A stretch of 64,000 nt of DNA from contig CAUYUJ010018706.1 of assembly GCA_963575745.1 (NCBI GenBank), positions 37,501 through 101,500 of the forward strand. Reading direction: 5' to 3'. The translations under genes and the position numbers were made by a program. Source of the stretch: Prorocentrum cordatum. Lineage: Eukaryota; Sar; Dinophyceae; Prorocentrales; Prorocentraceae. This document shows positions 40,536 through 53,384 of this stretch, piece by piece. Each line of letters begins with the position of its first letter. Position 1 is the first letter of the stretch. A model generated the notes under the pieces. The model worked only from the letters and a program-made list of their open reading frames with translations. It had not been told where the DNA came from and made no database searches.

Positions 40536-41048
40536 GTGCACGCACGCGCATCTTCGTCGCACGCGTCTGCCGATGAAGGTTCCGTGGACGGGGGCGGCCC
40601 TGGCGCGCCAGACTCGCACCCGCTCTTTCTCGACGGCATGGCCGTCGCTCGGGGGCCTTACCTTGGCCGAGGAGACTTGGGCTTGAGAGTGAAATGTTCG
40701 AATCCAGCTCGCGCGAACTGCAGTTGCCATCGAGGCCTTAAGTTGTGGACGGAGGAGTTCGGGGCTGATGCGCCGACGCTGTTCCTGAAAACCTGGATGG
40801 CCAAGAGATTGGCCATGGGTGGTCTGGCTCGCAGGAGGTGGAGGCCAGGCCGCAATGACATCGGGTCGTCTGTTGGCCAACTCGTGAGCTTACTGTGCAG
40901 GCGCGCGTTGCGCGATGGATATATCATGGAGCGGGTTGCTCCATGGACATGTTGTCGGCGCTCAGCCGTGCAAAACAATCGCGGCGCATTGCAGACATTA
41001 TCGCCCCGGGAACCTCCGACCCCGAATCAGCGCCTAAAGTGCGCCTGA
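40536..41048 (+). CDS. C-terminal domain of a repeated dinoflagellate protein
   Basis: After a low-complexity start the product reads LGLRVKCSNPARANCSCHRG, LKLWTEEFGADAPTLFLKTW and RRRWRPGRNDIG. I know a similar short domain (CxxPxHxxCxxxRS followed by FGxxAPxxFLxxWL) at the C-terminus of several repeated dinoflagellate proteins. The Cys pattern C-x8-C-x1-C could bind a metal, which is inference. The frame is open for 170 codons to a TGA. Whether it belongs with the broken family gene ending near 39640 is not clear; 0.9 kb of unassigned sequence lies between. Confidence 0.45.
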   Translation: MHARASSSHASADEGSVDGGGPGAPDSHPLFLDGMAVARGPYLGRGDLGLRVKCSNPARANCSCHRGLKLWTEEFGADAPTLFLKTWMAKRLAMGGLARRRWRPGRNDIGSSVGQLVSLLCRRALRDGYIMERVAPWTCCRRSAVQNNRGALQTLSPREPPTPNQRLKCA

Positions 41049-41690
41049 ACGAACGCGCTGCGTTAAGCGCGCAACGCGCGGCGCGTGCAACGCCAGCCTC
41101 AAACGCATGATGCGCTAGCTGGCGCTGCGCAATCAGACGCGCGATAATAAAACGCACTCGCACGCGCGCGGCGTATCGCACTGGGCCAAGTTGCCAATCA
41201 GATCGGCATAGGCTGGGGCCCCACGGGGCAAAGCCTTAATAGATAAAGCGTGGGTGGGGGGGGGGTCGGGGTCCGAATGGGCTGGTTGACCCCGCGAGTT
41301 GGCCACTGATTTCTGGAGCCCGCTGCGGCGGGATTCCATTGGTGGAAGCCCTCTTGGCTTGGGCCTCGATGGGGCGGGGCTCTCTGGCGCCAGACCCTTT
41401 CGGCGAGGCCCTGCGGGGGCGGGGCGCCGCCGCGCGGGCCTCGGGGGCCCCCCCCCCCCCGCGAAGCCATTGGTGGTGGGACTTGTTGGAGCGGGCTGTT
41501 AGGGCGAAAGCCCTTAGGGGCACCGACGTTTGGTCTCGGCGTTCCTCTGCTCGCCGAGGATCGCGGGCCTCGCGGTGCTCCGGGGCGCCCGCGGGGGTCT
41601 TGGCAAGCGAGCGCTTTCTTTGATGCTCGGCCCTCTGTGGGCCCAGGGGGTGCGCGGCGCAGCGGCCGTGAACCATTCCTGGCACTAGGG
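41049..41690. other. GC-rich spacer before the hairpin satellite
   Basis: Long ORFs on both strands overlap (41236-41787 minus, 41299-41623 plus). Both give Arg, Gly, Ala and Pro-rich products with no motif, as expected from composition. Runs of G and C occur at about 41256 and 41451. Confidence 0.4.
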
Positions 41691-44600
41691 TTGAAGTGTT
41701 GGTTCTGGTAGAGGTTGGCATTATTCGATAATTCGAATAATGCAGAACCAGACTCCGACCAGAACTAGTCACAATTACGATGCGCAATATTCAATGATTA
41801 TGCGCGAATGCGACTCGAACTGCGCCTGGACCAGTCCCAGTCATGGCTGCGGTGCAATAGTGCTCATATGATAATATTATTGCACGGCAACCATGACTGC
41901 GGCAATGCCCAGTCTTGGTTCTGGTTCTGGCCAGGACGCAGTGGTCGATTGTATTCAGAATGTTGCGACCAAACCAGAACCATGACCAATGCGAGTCCTG
42001 GTCACAACCGCGGTTCGGGTTGCATTCGAATTATTATAATATTATGAATGCGAATGAACCACAACCAGAAACGTGACCATAACTGGTCATGGCCACAGTT
42101 ACGGTTCGGATAGCATCAATATTGATATAATATTATTCATGCAAGCCCGCCCGAGCCAGAATTGTGACCAGAACCAGTCCCGGTCATATTTGCATGTCGG
42201 TTTGCTTTGTTATTTCTATGATAGTATTAACGCGAATGAGCCACAACCAGAACCGTGGCCAGGACCAATCCTGGTCACAGTTGCGGTTCGGGATGTATTG
42301 TATATTATTGATAATAGTAATGCGAATGAACCACAACCAGAACCGTGGCCATAACTGGTCCTGGTCACAGGTGTGGTTCTGGTTGCATCAATAGTATTGT
42401 AATATTCTTAATGCAATCTACCTGAATCAGAACCATGACCAGAACCAGTCCTGGTCACAGTCGCGGTTCAGGTTGCAATAGTATTGGTCGAATATTAGCA
42501 ATGCCAATCTTCCTGGACCAGAACCGTGGCCAGGACCAGTCCTGGTCACAGTTGCGGTTCGGGCTGCGTTAGACTTATCATAATACTACTAATGCAAACC
42601 CACCCGAACCACAATTGTGGCCAGCATTGGTCGTGGTCACAATTGCGGTTACGCAAATAAGCCACATCCAGAACCGTGACCAAGACCAGTCCTGGTCACA
42701 GTTGCAGTTCGGTTTGCGTTATCATATGATTATCATATGATCAACACAAATGAACCATAAGCAGAACCGTGACCAGGACCAGTCTTGGTCACAGTTGCGG
42801 TTCGGGTTGCGTTATCATTATAACACTATTTATGTAACTGAGCCACAACCAGAATCATGACCAGAGCCGGTCCTGCTCACAGTCGCGGCTCGGATTGCAT
42901 TTATATTATTGTAACATTGTCAATGCAAATGAGCCACAACCAGAACCGTGACCAGGACGAGTCCTGGTCACAGCCGCGGTTCGGGTTGCATTAATATTAT
43001 GATTATTGTTTCAAATGAACCAGACCCAGAACCGTTGCCAGAACTGGTCCTGGTCACAGTTGTGGTTCGGGTTGTGATGATATTGCTATGATATAATTCA
43101 CGTCAATCTACCTGAACCAGAATTGTGACCTGGATTAGTCCTTGGCACAGTTGCGGTTTGGGTCGCATTTTTTAATATGTATATATATATATGATGCAAA
43201 TTCACCCGAACCAGAACTGTGGCCATGACCAGTCTTGGTCACAGTTGCGGTTCGGGTTGCATTCGTAGACTTATAGTATTGTTAATGCAAGTGAGCCACA
43301 ACCGGAACCATGATCAGAACTGGTCTTGGTCACAGTTGCGGTTTGGGTTGCGTCGACTAATTTAATATTGTTAATGCGAATGAGGTACAACCAGAACCGT
43401 GACCAGGAAGAGTCCTGGTCTCAGTTGCGGTTCGGGCTGTATCAATATTAAATTAAGGTTATTAACGCGAATGAACCACAACCAAAACCGTGACCACAGC
43501 TGGTCCTGGTTACACTTGTGGTTCTGGTTGCATCACTGTTATGAGTATATCATTAATGCCAATCTACTTGAACCAGAACCATCACCAGGACCAGTCCTGG
43601 TCACAGTTGCGGTTCGGGCTGCATCAGTATTTTTATAATATGATTAATGCCAATCTACCTGAACCAGAACCGTGGCCAGGACCAGTCCTGGTCACAGTTG
43701 CGGTTCGAGTTGCATTAATATCAGGATAATGTTATTAATGCAAACCCACCCGAACCAGAACTGTGACTAGCACTGGTCGTGGTCACACTTGCGGTTCGGG
43801 TTGCATTGCGATGGTTGTGATATGATTACCGAAAATGAACCACAACCAGAACCGTGACCAAGACCAGTCCTGGTCATAGTTGCGGATCAGGTTGCACTAA
43901 TACGATTATATGGTTTTTCACGCAAATGAGCCACAGCCAGAACCGTGACCAGGACGAGTCTTGGTCACAGTTGCGGTTCGGGTTGCATTAATCTTATTCT
44001 AATATTACTAACGCAAAGGAGCCACAACCAGAAAAAATAACCAGAACTGGTCCCGGTCACTGGTGTGGTTCTGGTGCATCAGTATGCTTATCATATAGTA
44101 CTGCAAATCTACCTGCAGCAGAACCGTGACCAGGACCAGTCCTGGTCACAGTTGCGGTTCGGGTTGCATTCACTTGGTTTTATTATTGCTAGTGCAAATG
44201 AGCCACCACCGAAACCATCACCAGCACTGGTCCTGGTCACAGTTGCGGTTCTGGTTGCGCTAATCGTATCATATTGCTAATGCGAATGACCCACAGACAG
44301 AAACGTGACCAGCACTGGTCCTGGTCACAGTTGCGGTTCGGGTTGCATCCGTATTACGATGATCATATCAGCGCAAATGAACGGCAACCAAAACCGTGAC
44401 CATAATTTGTTCTGGTCACAGTTGTGGTTCTGGATGCGTTGATATTTTTACAATGTTATCTCTGCGAATTTACTTGATCCAGAACTGTGACCAGAACTGG
44501 TCCTGGTCACAGTTGCGGTTCTTGTTGCATCATGTTTCATAATATTATCAATTCGAATAAGCCCCAACCAGAAACGTGACCAAATCTGGTGCTGGTCACA

Positions 44601-45544
44601 GTTGCATATTCTTGATACAAACCAACCCGAAGCAGAAATGTGACCAGCACTGGTCTTGGTCACAGTTGCGGTTCGGGTTGCGTTAGTATCATTATGTTAT
44701 TACTAATGCAAACGAACCACACACAGAACCGTGACCATAGCTGGTCCTGGTCACAGTTGCGGTTTGGGTTGCGTTAGTATTAATGTTTTATTGTTAACGC
44801 GAGTGAGCCACAACCAGAACCGTGACCAGGACCAGACCCGGTCACGGTTGCGGTTCGGGTTGCATTCGTATGCTTAGTATATTACTAACGCAAATGAGCC
44901 ACAACAAGAAAAATGGCCAGAAGTGGTCCCGGTCACAGGTGTGGTTCTGGTGCATTAATATTCTTATCATATTACTACTGCCAGTGTACTTGAACCAGAA
45001 CTGTGACCAGAACTGGGCCTGGTCACAATTGCGGTTCGGGTTGCATTGATATTATTCTGTTAAGATTAATGCGAATGAGCCCCAACCAGAACCGTCACCA
45101 AGCCGAGTCCTGGTCACAGCTGCGGCTCGGGATGCGTTAATATTATTGTAATATTATTAATGCAAACCCACCCAGAGCAGATTTGTGACCAGCACTGGTC
45201 CTGGTCACCGCTCCGGCTCGGGTTCCTCATGAATGCTATCATACCATAATGAATGCAAATGAATCACAACCAGATCCGTGACCAGCACAGTTCCTGGTCA
45301 CAGTTGCGGTTCGGGTTGTTGTATTATTATTATTATAAATGAACCACAACCAGAAACGTGACCAAGACTAGTCACCGTTGCGGTTCGGGTTGTATTAATA
45401 TTGCTGTAATATTGTAATGCAAATGAACCACAGCCAGAACCATAACCAGAACTGGTCCTGGTCACAGTTGTGGTTCGGGTTGCATCTACCTGAACCGGAA
45501 CCGTGACCAGGACCGGCTATGGTCACAGTTGCGGTTAAGATTGC

Positions 45545-45586
<42 letters not shown>

Positions 45587-46020
45587 ATTTTATTCACGCA
45601 AATGAACCACAACCATAATTGTGACCAGAATTTGCCACAGTCAGAGTTGCGGTTGGGGTTGCATTACTATTATGATCATATTATCAATGCCACTCTACCT
45701 GAACCAGAACCGTGATCAGAATTGGCCCTGGTCACAGTTGCGGTTCGGGTTGCATTCATATCATGGTTATTTTATTCATGCGAATGAATCACAACCAGTA
45801 CCGTGACCAAAATTGGTCCTGGTCACAGTTGCGGTTCGATTTGTGCTAATATTTTTTAAAAGGTTATGACTGACAATTTACTTGAACCAGAACCGTGACC
45901 AAGACTGGTCCTGGTCACAGTTGCGGTTCGGGTTGCATTAATATTTTTATATTATCTTGAATGCGAATGAACCACAACCAGAACCGTGACCAGAACTGGT
46001 CCTGGTCACAGTTGCGGTTT
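41690..46020. repeat. Hairpin satellite, left arm, about 90-bp unit, roughly 40-45 copies
   Basis: Each unit carries CCAGAACCGTGACCAGGA, a 4-base centre, then TCCTGGTCACAGTTGCGGTT, and CGGGTTGCAT. The two sides of the centre are near reverse complements over about 25 bp, so every unit can form a hairpin. Units are joined by AT-rich linkers of about 30 bp, loosely GCATTAATATTATAATATT and ATTAATGCAAATGA, themselves roughly palindromic but poorly conserved. TCCTGGTCAC positions at 42271, 42361, 42451 and 42542 show the 90-bp step; some steps are about 60 bp where the linker is missing. An AT microsatellite sits in one linker at 45545-45585. Edge units near 41700-41900 are diverged. Confidence 0.92.
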
Positions 46021-46119
46021 TGGTGCGCACTCGGCGGTATTTCGATGTCATATTTCTGAGCACCGCGAGCTCTCGCTTGGGACTTCATCGCAACCTGTTC
46101 CAGACATGCGCTCCCGGTA

Positions 46120-46660
46120 GAGGTGCCCCTGTGCTGCGCATCGCTCTCACTTTGGCGAGGCCCCGCCCCGAGTTGATTGAAACAAAATCTGCGGTGTTAG
46201 ACGCGCCCCTTTGCTGCGCGTCGCCCTCTGCCGGGCGAGGCACCGCCCCGGGCTGATTTCAAAGAGCTTTGGTGCAAGAGGTGCCCTTTTGCTGCGCATT
46301 GTCCTCTGCTGGGCGAGGCCCTTCCCCAAGTCGATTTGAAAAGAGTCCTTAGTGCTAGACGCGCCCCTTTGCTGTGCGTCGCCCTCTGCCCGGCGAGGCC
46401 CCTCCCCAAGTTGATTAAAACAACATTTGCGGTGCTAGACGTGCCCCTTTGCTGTGCGTCGCCCTCTGCTGGGCGAGGCCCTTCCCCAAGTTGATTTGAA
46501 AAGAGCCCTTAGTGCTAGACGCGCCCGTTTGCTGTGCATCGCCCTCTGCCGGGCGAAACCCCTCCCCAAGTTGATTTGAAAAGGGTCCTCGGTGCTAGAC
46601 GTGCCCCTCGGTGCTAGACGTACCCCGGTTGATCTTAAAATTGGTGCTTGACGTGCTCCT
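46120..46660. repeat. 79-bp tandem array between the two hairpin-satellite arms
   Basis: GCCCCTTTGCTG recurs at about 46126, 46204, 46362 and 46441, about every 79 bp. The repeat also contains GTCGCCCTCTGCCGGGCGAGG and CCCCAAGTTGATTTGAAAAG. About seven copies are present, the last ones partial. It has no similarity to the hairpin units around it. Confidence 0.88.
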
Positions 46661-46734
46661 CTGCAGCGCATCGTGCGTCGCCCTTTGCTGGGCGATGTCC
46701 TGGTTTCGGTTATGTTTCGGGCGGATTGGCACTC

Positions 46735-49660
46735 ATACAATTAAAGATAATAGTCATGCAACCCGAACCGCAACTGCGACCAGAACTGGTTCTGGTCACG
46801 GTTCTCGTTCAGGTAGGTTGTCATTAATAATATTATCAATTGTTGAATGCAACCCGCACCGCAATTATGACCAGGACCAGTTTTGGTCACGGTTCTTGTT
46901 CAGGTATATTGGCACGAATAATATGTCAATGATATTAGTGCAGCCCGAACTGCACCTGTGACCAGGACTGGTCACGGTTCTGGTTCAGGTAGAACGGCAT
47001 TAATGATATTATAACAATATTAATACAAGCCGCACCGCAGCTGTGACCAGGACCAGTTCTGGTCACGGTTCTGGTCAAGGTTCATTGGCATTTATATGAT
47101 TATAATAATATTAACGCAACCCGAACCGCAACTGTGACCAGGACCAGTTCTGATCACGGTTCTGGTTCAGGTAGAGTGGCTTTAATAATTTTGAAATACA
47201 GTAGAACTAACGCAACCAGAACCACAATTGTCACCAGGACCAGTTTTGGTCATGGTTCTGGTTGTGGTTCCTTGTTTTTATTACTGATCGTATAATATAT
47301 TCAACGCGACCCGAACCGCAACTGTGACCAGGAGTCGTCCTGGTCACGGTTCTGGTTGTGGTTCTTTTTGCGTTAATAACGTTATAATAATATTGACGCA
47401 ACCCGAACCATAGCTGTGACCATGACAAGTTGTGGTCACGGTTCTGGTTGTGGTTCATTTGTGACCAGGACCAGAGCTGGTCACAGTTATGATTCGGGTG
47501 GATTTGCATCAATAATTGCATACTAATAGTAACGCAACCCGAACCGCAATTGGACCAGGACCAGTTAATTCTCACGGTTCTGGTTGTGGTTCGTCCGCAT
47601 TTACAATCTTATAACCATACTCACGCAACCGAGTTGCAATTGTGACCAGGACCAGTTCTGGCCACGGTTCTGGTTCAGATAGAGTGGCATTTATAAAATT
47701 ATAATAAAACGGCTGCAGCCCGAACCGCAATTGTAACCAGGACCAGTTATGGCCACAGTTCTGGTTGCGGCTCATTTGCGTTAGTAATCTAATAACACTA
47801 TTAACGCAATCCGAACCGCAACTGTGCCCAGGACCATTTCTGGTCACGGTTCTGGTTCAGATAGATTGGCATTAGTATAACAATAATACGAATGCAACTT
47901 GAACCGCAATTGTGACCAGGACCAGTTCTGAATATGCTTCTGGTTGTGGGTCATTTGCATTAGCAAAGGTAGACGAATAGCAACGCAATCCACCGCAACT
48001 GTGACCAGGACCAGTTATGGTCACGGTTCTGTCTGTTGCTTATTTGCATTAATAGTGGCATAATAAAACTAATGCAACCCAAACCGCAATTGTGACCAGG
48101 ACCAGTTCTGTTCACTGTTCTGGCCCAGGCCGGGCGGCATCAGTAATATTATTTAAAAATGACAACCGGAACCACAATTGCGACCAGGACCAATTATGGT
48201 CACAGTTCTGGTTGCGGCCCATTCGCATTAATTTGAACATCATAAGATTAATGCAACCCGAACCGCGACTGTGACCAGGACTGGTCCTTGTCATGCTTCT
48301 GGTTCATGTAGGCTCACATTCATAATGCTATCAAAATTCATGCAACCAGAACCACAACCGTGACCATGACCAGATCTGGTCATGGTTCTGGTTGTGCGTT
48401 TGCAGTAATAATATTTCAATATTGGTAACGCAACCCGAACCGCAACTGTGACCAGGACCAGTTATGGTCACTGTTCTGGTTGTGTTGCGTGTGCTCTAAC
48501 AATATTGTAATATTTTTCATGCAACCCGAACAGCAACTGTGATCAGGACCAATTATGGTCACGGTTCTGGTTGTGGTTCATTCGCAGTAGTGATATACTT
48601 ATACTATTAACACAATCCGAGCCGCAATTGTAACCAGGACCAGTTCTGGTCACGGTTCTGGTTCAGGTAGATTGGCTTTACTAATGCTACAACAATATTG
48701 ATGCAGCCAGAAGCACAACTGTGACCAGGACCAGTTTGGGTAACGGTTCTGGTTGTGGTTCATTGGCATGAGCAATATTATAATAATCAGATCAGTGCAA
48801 CCCGAACGGCAATTGTGACCAGGACCAGTGTTGGTCACAGTTCTGGTTTCGGGTGGGTTCGCAATACTAATATTATAATAGCGTTACTGCAACCAGAACC
48901 ACAATTGTGTCCAGGACCACTTCTGGTCACGGTTCTGGTTCAGGTAGAGTGGCATGAATAATAGTGTAACAATATTAGTGCAATCGGAACCACACTTATG
49001 ACCAGGACCAGTTCTAGTCACGTTTCTGGTTCTGTATCAGGTAGAGTGGCTTTAATACTATAATACAAATAATAATGCAACCAGAACCACAATTGTGACC
49101 AGGATCAGTTCTGATCATGGTTCTGTCTGTGGTTCATTTGCGTTTGTTTTCATATTACTGCAACTCGAACCGCAACTGTGACCAGAACTGGTCCTGGTCA
49201 CGGTTCTGTCTCAGGTAGATAGGCATCAATAAATGCTTTATAGTAATAGTAATGCAACCTGAACCACAACTGTGACCAGGACCAGTTCTGGTCATGGTTC
49301 TGGTAGTGGTTTTTGCGCATGGGTACTTGTATCATAATATTAATGCATGTCGAACCATATTTGTGACCAGGACTGGTCCTGGTCACGGTTCTGGTTTCGT
49401 TGTATTATTTGAATTTCATTCGAATATTGCGACTCCACCTGGACCACAACCATGACTGGTCACAGTCATAGTCATAGCGCCGAATTAACATTCTTCCAAC
49501 CTCACCCTGACCAGGACCAAAACCAATTACAGTCATAGTCATTGTCCGACATTTACAATATGATTCCGATGCAGCCGATTATTAAGTACGTCCAGACCAG
49601 TTCTGGTCACAGTCATAGTCCGGTAAACGTAGTGCAACTCGAATAATGTCCATCTCAACC
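46735..49660. repeat. Hairpin satellite, right arm, opposite orientation, roughly 30 copies
   Basis: Units read ATGCAACCCGAACCGCAACT, then GTGACCAGGACCAG, TTCTGGTCACGGTTCTGG and TTGTGGTTCATT. This is the reverse complement of the left-arm unit. Linkers are AT-rich and again variable. The junction faces the 79-bp array. Units after about 49420 are diverged and end near 49660. Confidence 0.92.
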
Positions 49661-50340
49661 AACATCTGAACCACGCTCATTCCTGGACTACATTTGGCAC
49701 TTGGGCGGCGTTGAACCCCCCCCCCCGCCCTGAACCGACGCCAGATCGCGCTGGGCTACGCGCGCGCAGAGACTGAACCACCGCGCGGCCCCTGCCATGT
49801 TACGCGCCACGCGGCGCCGCCCGCTCTCGGGTTGCGGGCGCGCCGGAATCCATTGACCCTGGCCGGCTCCGGAGCTGTTCCTGATCTACGGATTTGGACG
49901 CAGCGCGCCAACAGCGACACTTGCGCTTGAAACGCACACGGGCAACGGCGGCCCCAATCGATTGCCACCTTGAAGTAGGACTAACAACCCTGTAGCATCA
50001 CGAGCAAGACCAAGCACCCTGACCACATTGACGGGGCACCCATCACATGCACAACGCGGGTGGCGGCACTTAACGATGCCCACGAGGTGCGCAGCCGGAA
50101 TCGAGCATTCATTTCCGCGAAGAGCAAGCTGGACCACCAACCACAAAACATCAAACGCCCTTGGCCTACGACGCCGACAACGGGGGACCACGGATGGCCA
50201 ATGTTTGCGCCGCCATGGGCTAGTCTTGGCATGCACTTGAACAGCGAGCGCGGCAACCTGCACCAACCTCGACTACGTCTGAACTACTCTTGCGCTGCGC
50301 ACATGCCAGCGGTAGTCTGCGGACGACCAACAGCTGAACC
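49661..50340. other. Transition sequence between satellites, no gene
   Basis: GC-rich sequence with scattered CTGAACCA words announces the next satellite. Small ORFs on both strands overlap and carry no motif. Confidence 0.45.
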
Positions 50341-52435
50341 ACCCTGAACTACACATGGCTTTCACTTGAACTACGAGTCCGACGACCTGAACCACTCTGA
50401 CCTAGTCCTGAACTGTTTTTAAACGACACAGATGCCATCGGTGGGCTGCGGACGACCACAAAACGAACCAGTCCCGAATCAGTCCTGAACTGAACTTGAA
50501 TTACGGGCGCGGCGACCTGAACCGCCCTGATCTAATCCTGAGCTCTTCTGAACTACGCCGATCCCATCGGTCGGCGATCGGCTACCACAAGCTGAACCAC
50601 CCTGAAGTACTCCTGAATTACTCTTGAACTACGCGTGCGACGACCTGAGCCACCCTGAATTATTCCTGAACTACACTTGAACCACATGGATTCCAGCGGT
50701 GAGCGATGAACGGCCAGAAGTTGATACAACCTGAACTACTCTTGAATTACTATTGAATTACGCGTGTGGCGACCTGAACCATCATGCATCAGTTCCGAGA
50801 ACCGCTTTTTGAACGATTCCGCCGGCAGCGGAAGAAGGTTGCCATGGTCTGGACCACCCTGGACCAGTCCTGAACTAGACTTGAACTACGAGTACGACGA
50901 CCTGAACCACCCTGAACTAGTCCTGAACTACGTTTGATCTACGCAGATGCCAGTGGTTGGCCCAAGGCGGCCATGGGCTGAACCGCCTGGAACTACCCCT
51001 GAACGTTTCTTGAACTGCGGGCACGACGACCTGAACCACCCCGAACTACTCCTGAACTACTCTTGAACTACATGTATGCTAGCGGTGGGCTTCGGAAGGC
51101 CACAAGCTGAACCACGCTGAACTAGTCCTTAACTAGACTTGAACTACGGGTGCGACGGCCTGAACCATTCTGATCTACTCTTGGATCAGTCTTGAACTAC
51201 ACAGATGCCAACGGTGGGCTACGGACGAGCAGAAGCTGAACCACACTTGAACTAGTCCTGAACTAGACTTGAACTACGAGTGCGACGACCTGAACCACCT
51301 TGAACTAGGCCTGAACTATGTTGAGTTACGCAGATGCCAGTGGTTGGCCCAAGCCGGCCATTGGCTGAACCGCCCTGAACTACCCCCGAACTATTCTTCA
51401 ACTACGGGCGCGACGACCTGAACCACCCCGAACTACTCCTGAACTACTCTTGAACTACATGTATGCCAGCGGTGGGCTACGGAAGGCCACAAGCTGAACC
51501 ACCCTGAACTAGTCCCGAATTGGACATGAACTACGAGTGCGACGACCTGAACCACCCTGAACTAATCCTGAATTATTCTTGAACTGCACAGATGCCAGCG
51601 GCTGGAGTGAGGCGGCCATGGGCTGAACCGCCCTGAACTACTCCTGAACTACCCCTTGAACTGCGCGCGCGACGACCAGAACAACCCTGTACTACCCCTG
51701 AACTCTGCTTGAACTACAAAGATACCAGCAGTGGGCTACGGACGGCCACAAGTTGAACCACCCTGAGCTAGTCCTGAACTAGACTTGGACTACGGGTGCG
51801 ACGACACGGGCCACTCTGAATTACCCTTGTGCTACTCTTGAACTACACAGATGCCATCGGTGGGCTACGGACGACCAGAAGCACCCACCCCGGGCCAGTC
51901 CTGAACTGCTATTGAATTATGCGCGCGACGACCTGGGCTAGTCCTGAACTAGCCCTGACCTGCCGTCGACTGCGGTGCAGACAGCGGTGGGCCGCTTGCC
52001 AGGAGCGAGTTGCCATGGGCTAGTCTTGGATTGCGCTTGATATACGCGCGCGGCTGCCTGACCTACCCTGATACCCTGTGAACCTTTCTTGAACTACAGC
52101 GGCTACAGTGGTGGGCTACGGACGACCACAAGCTGAACTGAACCTGAACTAGCCCTGAACCACCCTTGAACTAGGCGCGCGACGATTTGAACCACCCTGT
52201 ACTACGTCTGACCCAGTCTGGGACAGCGCTGATGTCAGCGGCGTCCTACGGACGGCCACAAGCTGAACCGCCCTGGTTCATTGTTTGGCCGACTCTTGGA
52301 CTAAGAGTGCGGCTGCCTGAACCACTCTGAACTAATCTGCGCCATTTCTGCACTAACCCGCCAACAATGGCAACGGTAAGCTGGGGCGATCAAAGCTCGT
52401 GAATCGCATGTGGGCCCCCCGCGGGCACCATCTCC
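50340..52435. repeat. GAACTACTC satellite, first block
   Basis: The repeat is nested. Short units of 11-13 bp (CTGAACTACTC, TTGAACTACG, CTGAACCACC) build a longer unit of about 120-130 bp. That unit also holds GCGCGACGACCTGAACC and a GC-rich segment such as GATGCCAGCGGTGGGCTACGG. Copies are diverged. No ORF of note survives. Confidence 0.85.
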
Positions 52436-52439
52436 GCGA

Positions 52440-53330
52440 CTCCGCGAGTGCGGGCTGGATTAGTGGGCAGCGGTCGCGCAGCGAATGGCGCGGGCGCCGC
52501 GCTGCGTCCCCCGCGCGCAAACGGCGGCCTTCGCCGCGCCAGTGCTAACCGCGACGGCGGGGGGGGTCGAGCGGGCGCTTGCCCAGCGCGTTCGCTTTCA
52601 GACTACAGAGCGCCGTCGGCGCGCCCTGGGGCGCGAGGCGCCGCCGCGCTCGCCGACCGCAGCCCCATTGCCGTTGCTTGCTGGCCAACTTGATGGCGCC
52701 ACTGTTCGGGGCGCCTGTTCGGACTCGCTGGGGGGCACTGACGGCCGCGAGCGTCGTCGGTGCGCGGGGCGGCGGCGCGCTCGACAGTTTTGCATGTGGC
52801 TGAGCGGCGCGGGGGCCCGATGCGAACGAAACCATTTGGTTTCACAGGGTTTCCGCCTGTATCGTTTTGCATGCGGCGGGCGGCTGCGCGGCGGCAGGTC
52901 GCGCGTCCTCCGCCGCTGCGGGCGACGGCGCCACGCGCCGCGCCATTGGCGCCCCCGCGCGCGCGGGGCGGCGGGGGAGGGGTGGCGCGGTGCGCGCAGC
53001 GCCCCGCAAGCGCGGCGGAGTTGCTGCGAGACGGGGAGGCGCGCGGCCGCCCGATGTCCATTGTCCGCCTTCCGCTGGCCATCTCGCATTGCGCCCCCGC
53101 CGTGATCGCGGAGGTTTCGGCTATATCGGGGGTCGCGTGTGCGCGATTTGTCTGGAAGCCGCAAGCTGTGGGGGGCGCGCCAGACGCGGCAAGTGGCGTT
53201 GTGGCCCAGCTTGCCCAGGCCTGGAACGCGCTGACCGTTTCCGCACGCAGCTTGGCAGGCGCGGTTGCTAAAGTTACCCCCCGACGGCGCCAGCGGTGGA
53301 CCACGGGCGGGCAAGGACCTCAGTCCATGA
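52440..53330. other. GC-rich unique island inside the satellite
   Basis: About 0.9 kb of roughly 70% GC sequence with no satellite words lies between two blocks of the same satellite. ORFs are open on both strands for over 200 codons. The plus-strand one at 52760-53383 has a more ordinary stretch near its end, PMSIVRLPLAISHCAPAVIA and VAQLAQAWNALTVSARSLAG. This could be a coding relic, but no family is recognised. Confidence 0.4.
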
Positions 53331-53384
53331 ATTACGTCGGTGATGCGCTTGAGCTGCGCGCGCGACGACCTGCTCCACATTGAA

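Noticed and set aside
45545-45585. AT run as a separate regulatory element
   Set aside because: It lies in a linker of the hairpin satellite and is a plain AT microsatellite.
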